Shown here: piece by piece, positions 62,575-64,000 of the stretch | Numbering within the stretch: position 1 is the first letter of the stretch | How the letters are laid out: each line of letters opens with the position of its first letter | Assembly: GCA_963585895.1 (NCBI GenBank) | Contig: OY757921.1 | Location: 54,529,590 to 54,593,589, forward strand | DNA length: 64,000 bases | Source: Sepioteuthis lessoniana | Lineage: Eukaryota; Mollusca; Cephalopoda; Myopsida; Loliginidae | Reading direction: 5' to 3' | Program-made: the position numbers and the translations under genes | The notes under the pieces: model-generated | Told to the model about the DNA's origin: nothing | The model's input: the letters and a program-made list of their open reading frames with translations, nothing else | Databases searched by the model: none

Positions 62575-62861
62575 GGAGTAACAAACTGTCATTTCATGGG
62601 ATTAAGTATATAGCTAATGTATTCTAATATTTGAACATTAAGCTTTCTACTTATCATTTTACATCAAAGAGGTTAGTTCAAGTGCACCGTATCATACGAG
62701 TATAATACTGGGACCTTTTTTTTTTTTGGATTGTATTAAAAAGAAATTTTCTTTTTAATTTAACCCGTGGAAATCTGGTATAAGAGTCGGAAACAAAACC
62801 TCAAGTGTTTCAGAGCCAGAATTTTACCAACAACGATTTTTATTATGTTATTTAAGTGTAT

Positions 62862-62915
62862 GCTTTCTTTCTTTCTTTCTTTCTCTCTCTCTCTCTCTCT
62901 TATATATATATACAT

Positions 62916-62966
<51 letters not shown>
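62862..62966. repeat. (CTTT)n-(CT)n-(TA)n-(AG)n palindromic microsatellite
   Basis: A CT run (about 62882-62900) and an AG run (62919-62966) flank a TATATATATACATATA core, so the two strands can fold into a long hairpin. Confidence 0.9.
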
Positions 62967-62973
<7 letters not shown>

Positions 62974-64000
62974 ACGATAGAATAAAAGACATACAAACTC
63001 AGAGATGACATAGTAATTTTTGATTATACCAAATTACATTCTTTCCTTTTTTTACATTCCTTTATTATACTTTTATTTTTATGTGTAAATAAACCTTCAT
63101 TATTGTCTATAAAGAGAGAAGTCAACTCCAACCAGATAGATAGATAAGTTTATAAATACGAACATAGATCGATAGATCTGAAGTTTTCAACAAAATCTTT
63201 AAGAATAATTCCACCGGATCCATGATGGATTATCCAATTCTCATACACGTAAAAAATAGATGTCGCATTAATTGATTTAGCCCGTAAGACCAACTACCTA
63301 TGGTGAATCAAATTTACATCAATAGACTTATATCTGACTCGTTCCATCACAAATCGTTTTCAATGAATGTTCTAACCAAAACCTGACCGCAAATTGTAAT
63401 AACTCGAATGCTTTGATCTCTAGTAATAATAAGAAATAATAAAGAATTAATAGTTATTCATGAATTTAACATTTTATTTAAGGAGTGGACCATTGATCTT
63501 CCAAATTTCTAATTATGTTAACTCAGAATACGATTAGTATGCTGTTAAGGTGTCTAACAACATTTTTGTTTTGTAACCACCAGAGAGTTCACAGGGAGCC
63601 TATCAAGAGCTCTTGCATTTTTCAAAGCTTATGTAGCCCACATGTTTCATGTTTCGAGTATTCCAACACTTTTGAAAGTTTTTGAGTCATAGTGTTTAAG
63701 TTCTCCTTGTTTTTATACAATTAATGATTGTCAGCTACTGGGTTTTCTTTCAAGTCGCTAGCCTTTAGATGCTAAAAACAGTATTCCGCAATAGGCTCCA
63801 ATATTATTTCATTTTTTTCTACTCCCCGAATTCGGACAAAAAGATATTGCTTCATATCTGACCTCTTGGAATAAAGTTCTATAAAAAATAGCAATACTTA
63901 TGATCTACTCGAATAAATTGATACTAAGAAACTAATAGATACAAGTTAACAAGTTAATACAAGTTACAATATAAGCTTAACTAATAGTTTAGCTTATATC
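62967..64000. other. No gene seen
   Basis: AT-rich terminal kilobase with no frame, repeat boundary or RNA motif that I can support. Confidence 0.55.

Overview
This is animal genomic DNA, most probably from a mollusc and best fitting an octopod cephalopod. The support is AT-rich sequence full of (TA)n, (CA)n and (CT)n tracts, tRNA-headed SINEs of the kind described from octopus, and a repeat mix of RTE, Tx1-like, Penelope-like and hAT elements. The species call is inference. There are no operons or compact genes. Almost every coding signal is either a transposable-element relic or one of two short exons.

The one clear host gene lies on the + strand. Two exons of a rhodopsin-family G-protein-coupled receptor sit at 40458-40561 and 46889-46982. 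Both have consensus splice sites and their phases match. Together they encode the end of TM2, the first extracellular loop and all of TM3 through the DRY-equivalent motif (here DRL). The sequence is closest by eye to the neuropeptide-S / CCAP receptor group. The 6.3-kb intron between them holds a nearly complete antisense RTE element (42626-45310), SINEs and microsatellites. The exons for TM1 and TM4-TM7 were not found here.

Layout. 0-9 kb: a SINE, an RTE scrap, short tandem duplications, and a Penelope-like element with GIY-YIG domain and damaged RT (7180-8850) between two (TA)n tracts. 9-19 kb: mostly anonymous AT-rich DNA with SINEs and compound microsatellites, plus a hammerhead-ribozyme-like motif at 16583-16620 in a segment bounded by TA tracts. 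19-24 kb: a 31-bp perfect inverted repeat, a solo LTR (19989-20674) and two LTR-like copies of related sequence. 24-34 kb: a 3' LINE fragment, a decayed RTE split by a solo LTR (27734-28332), and a long decayed LINE of the same family as the fragment. 35-40.3 kb: a GC-rich block with an LTR-like segment and a 5'-truncated Tx1-like LINE. 40.4-47 kb: the receptor exons. 49-53 kb: SINE, RTE and Penelope-like fragments. 53.2-55.2 kb: a hAT transposase relic. 55.2-58.4 kb: perfect hairpins, an unrecognised 138-codon reading frame, and an element carrying an internal ~56-bp minisatellite. 58.4-64 kb: mostly anonymous, with SINEs and a well-defined solo LTR (61995-62574).

The elements record layered insertions: LTR into RTE, hAT next to or into a LINE, RTE into a receptor intron, and SINE abutting an RTE tail. 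Most copies are broken by stops and frameshifts. The antisense RTE at 43-45 kb is the least damaged.
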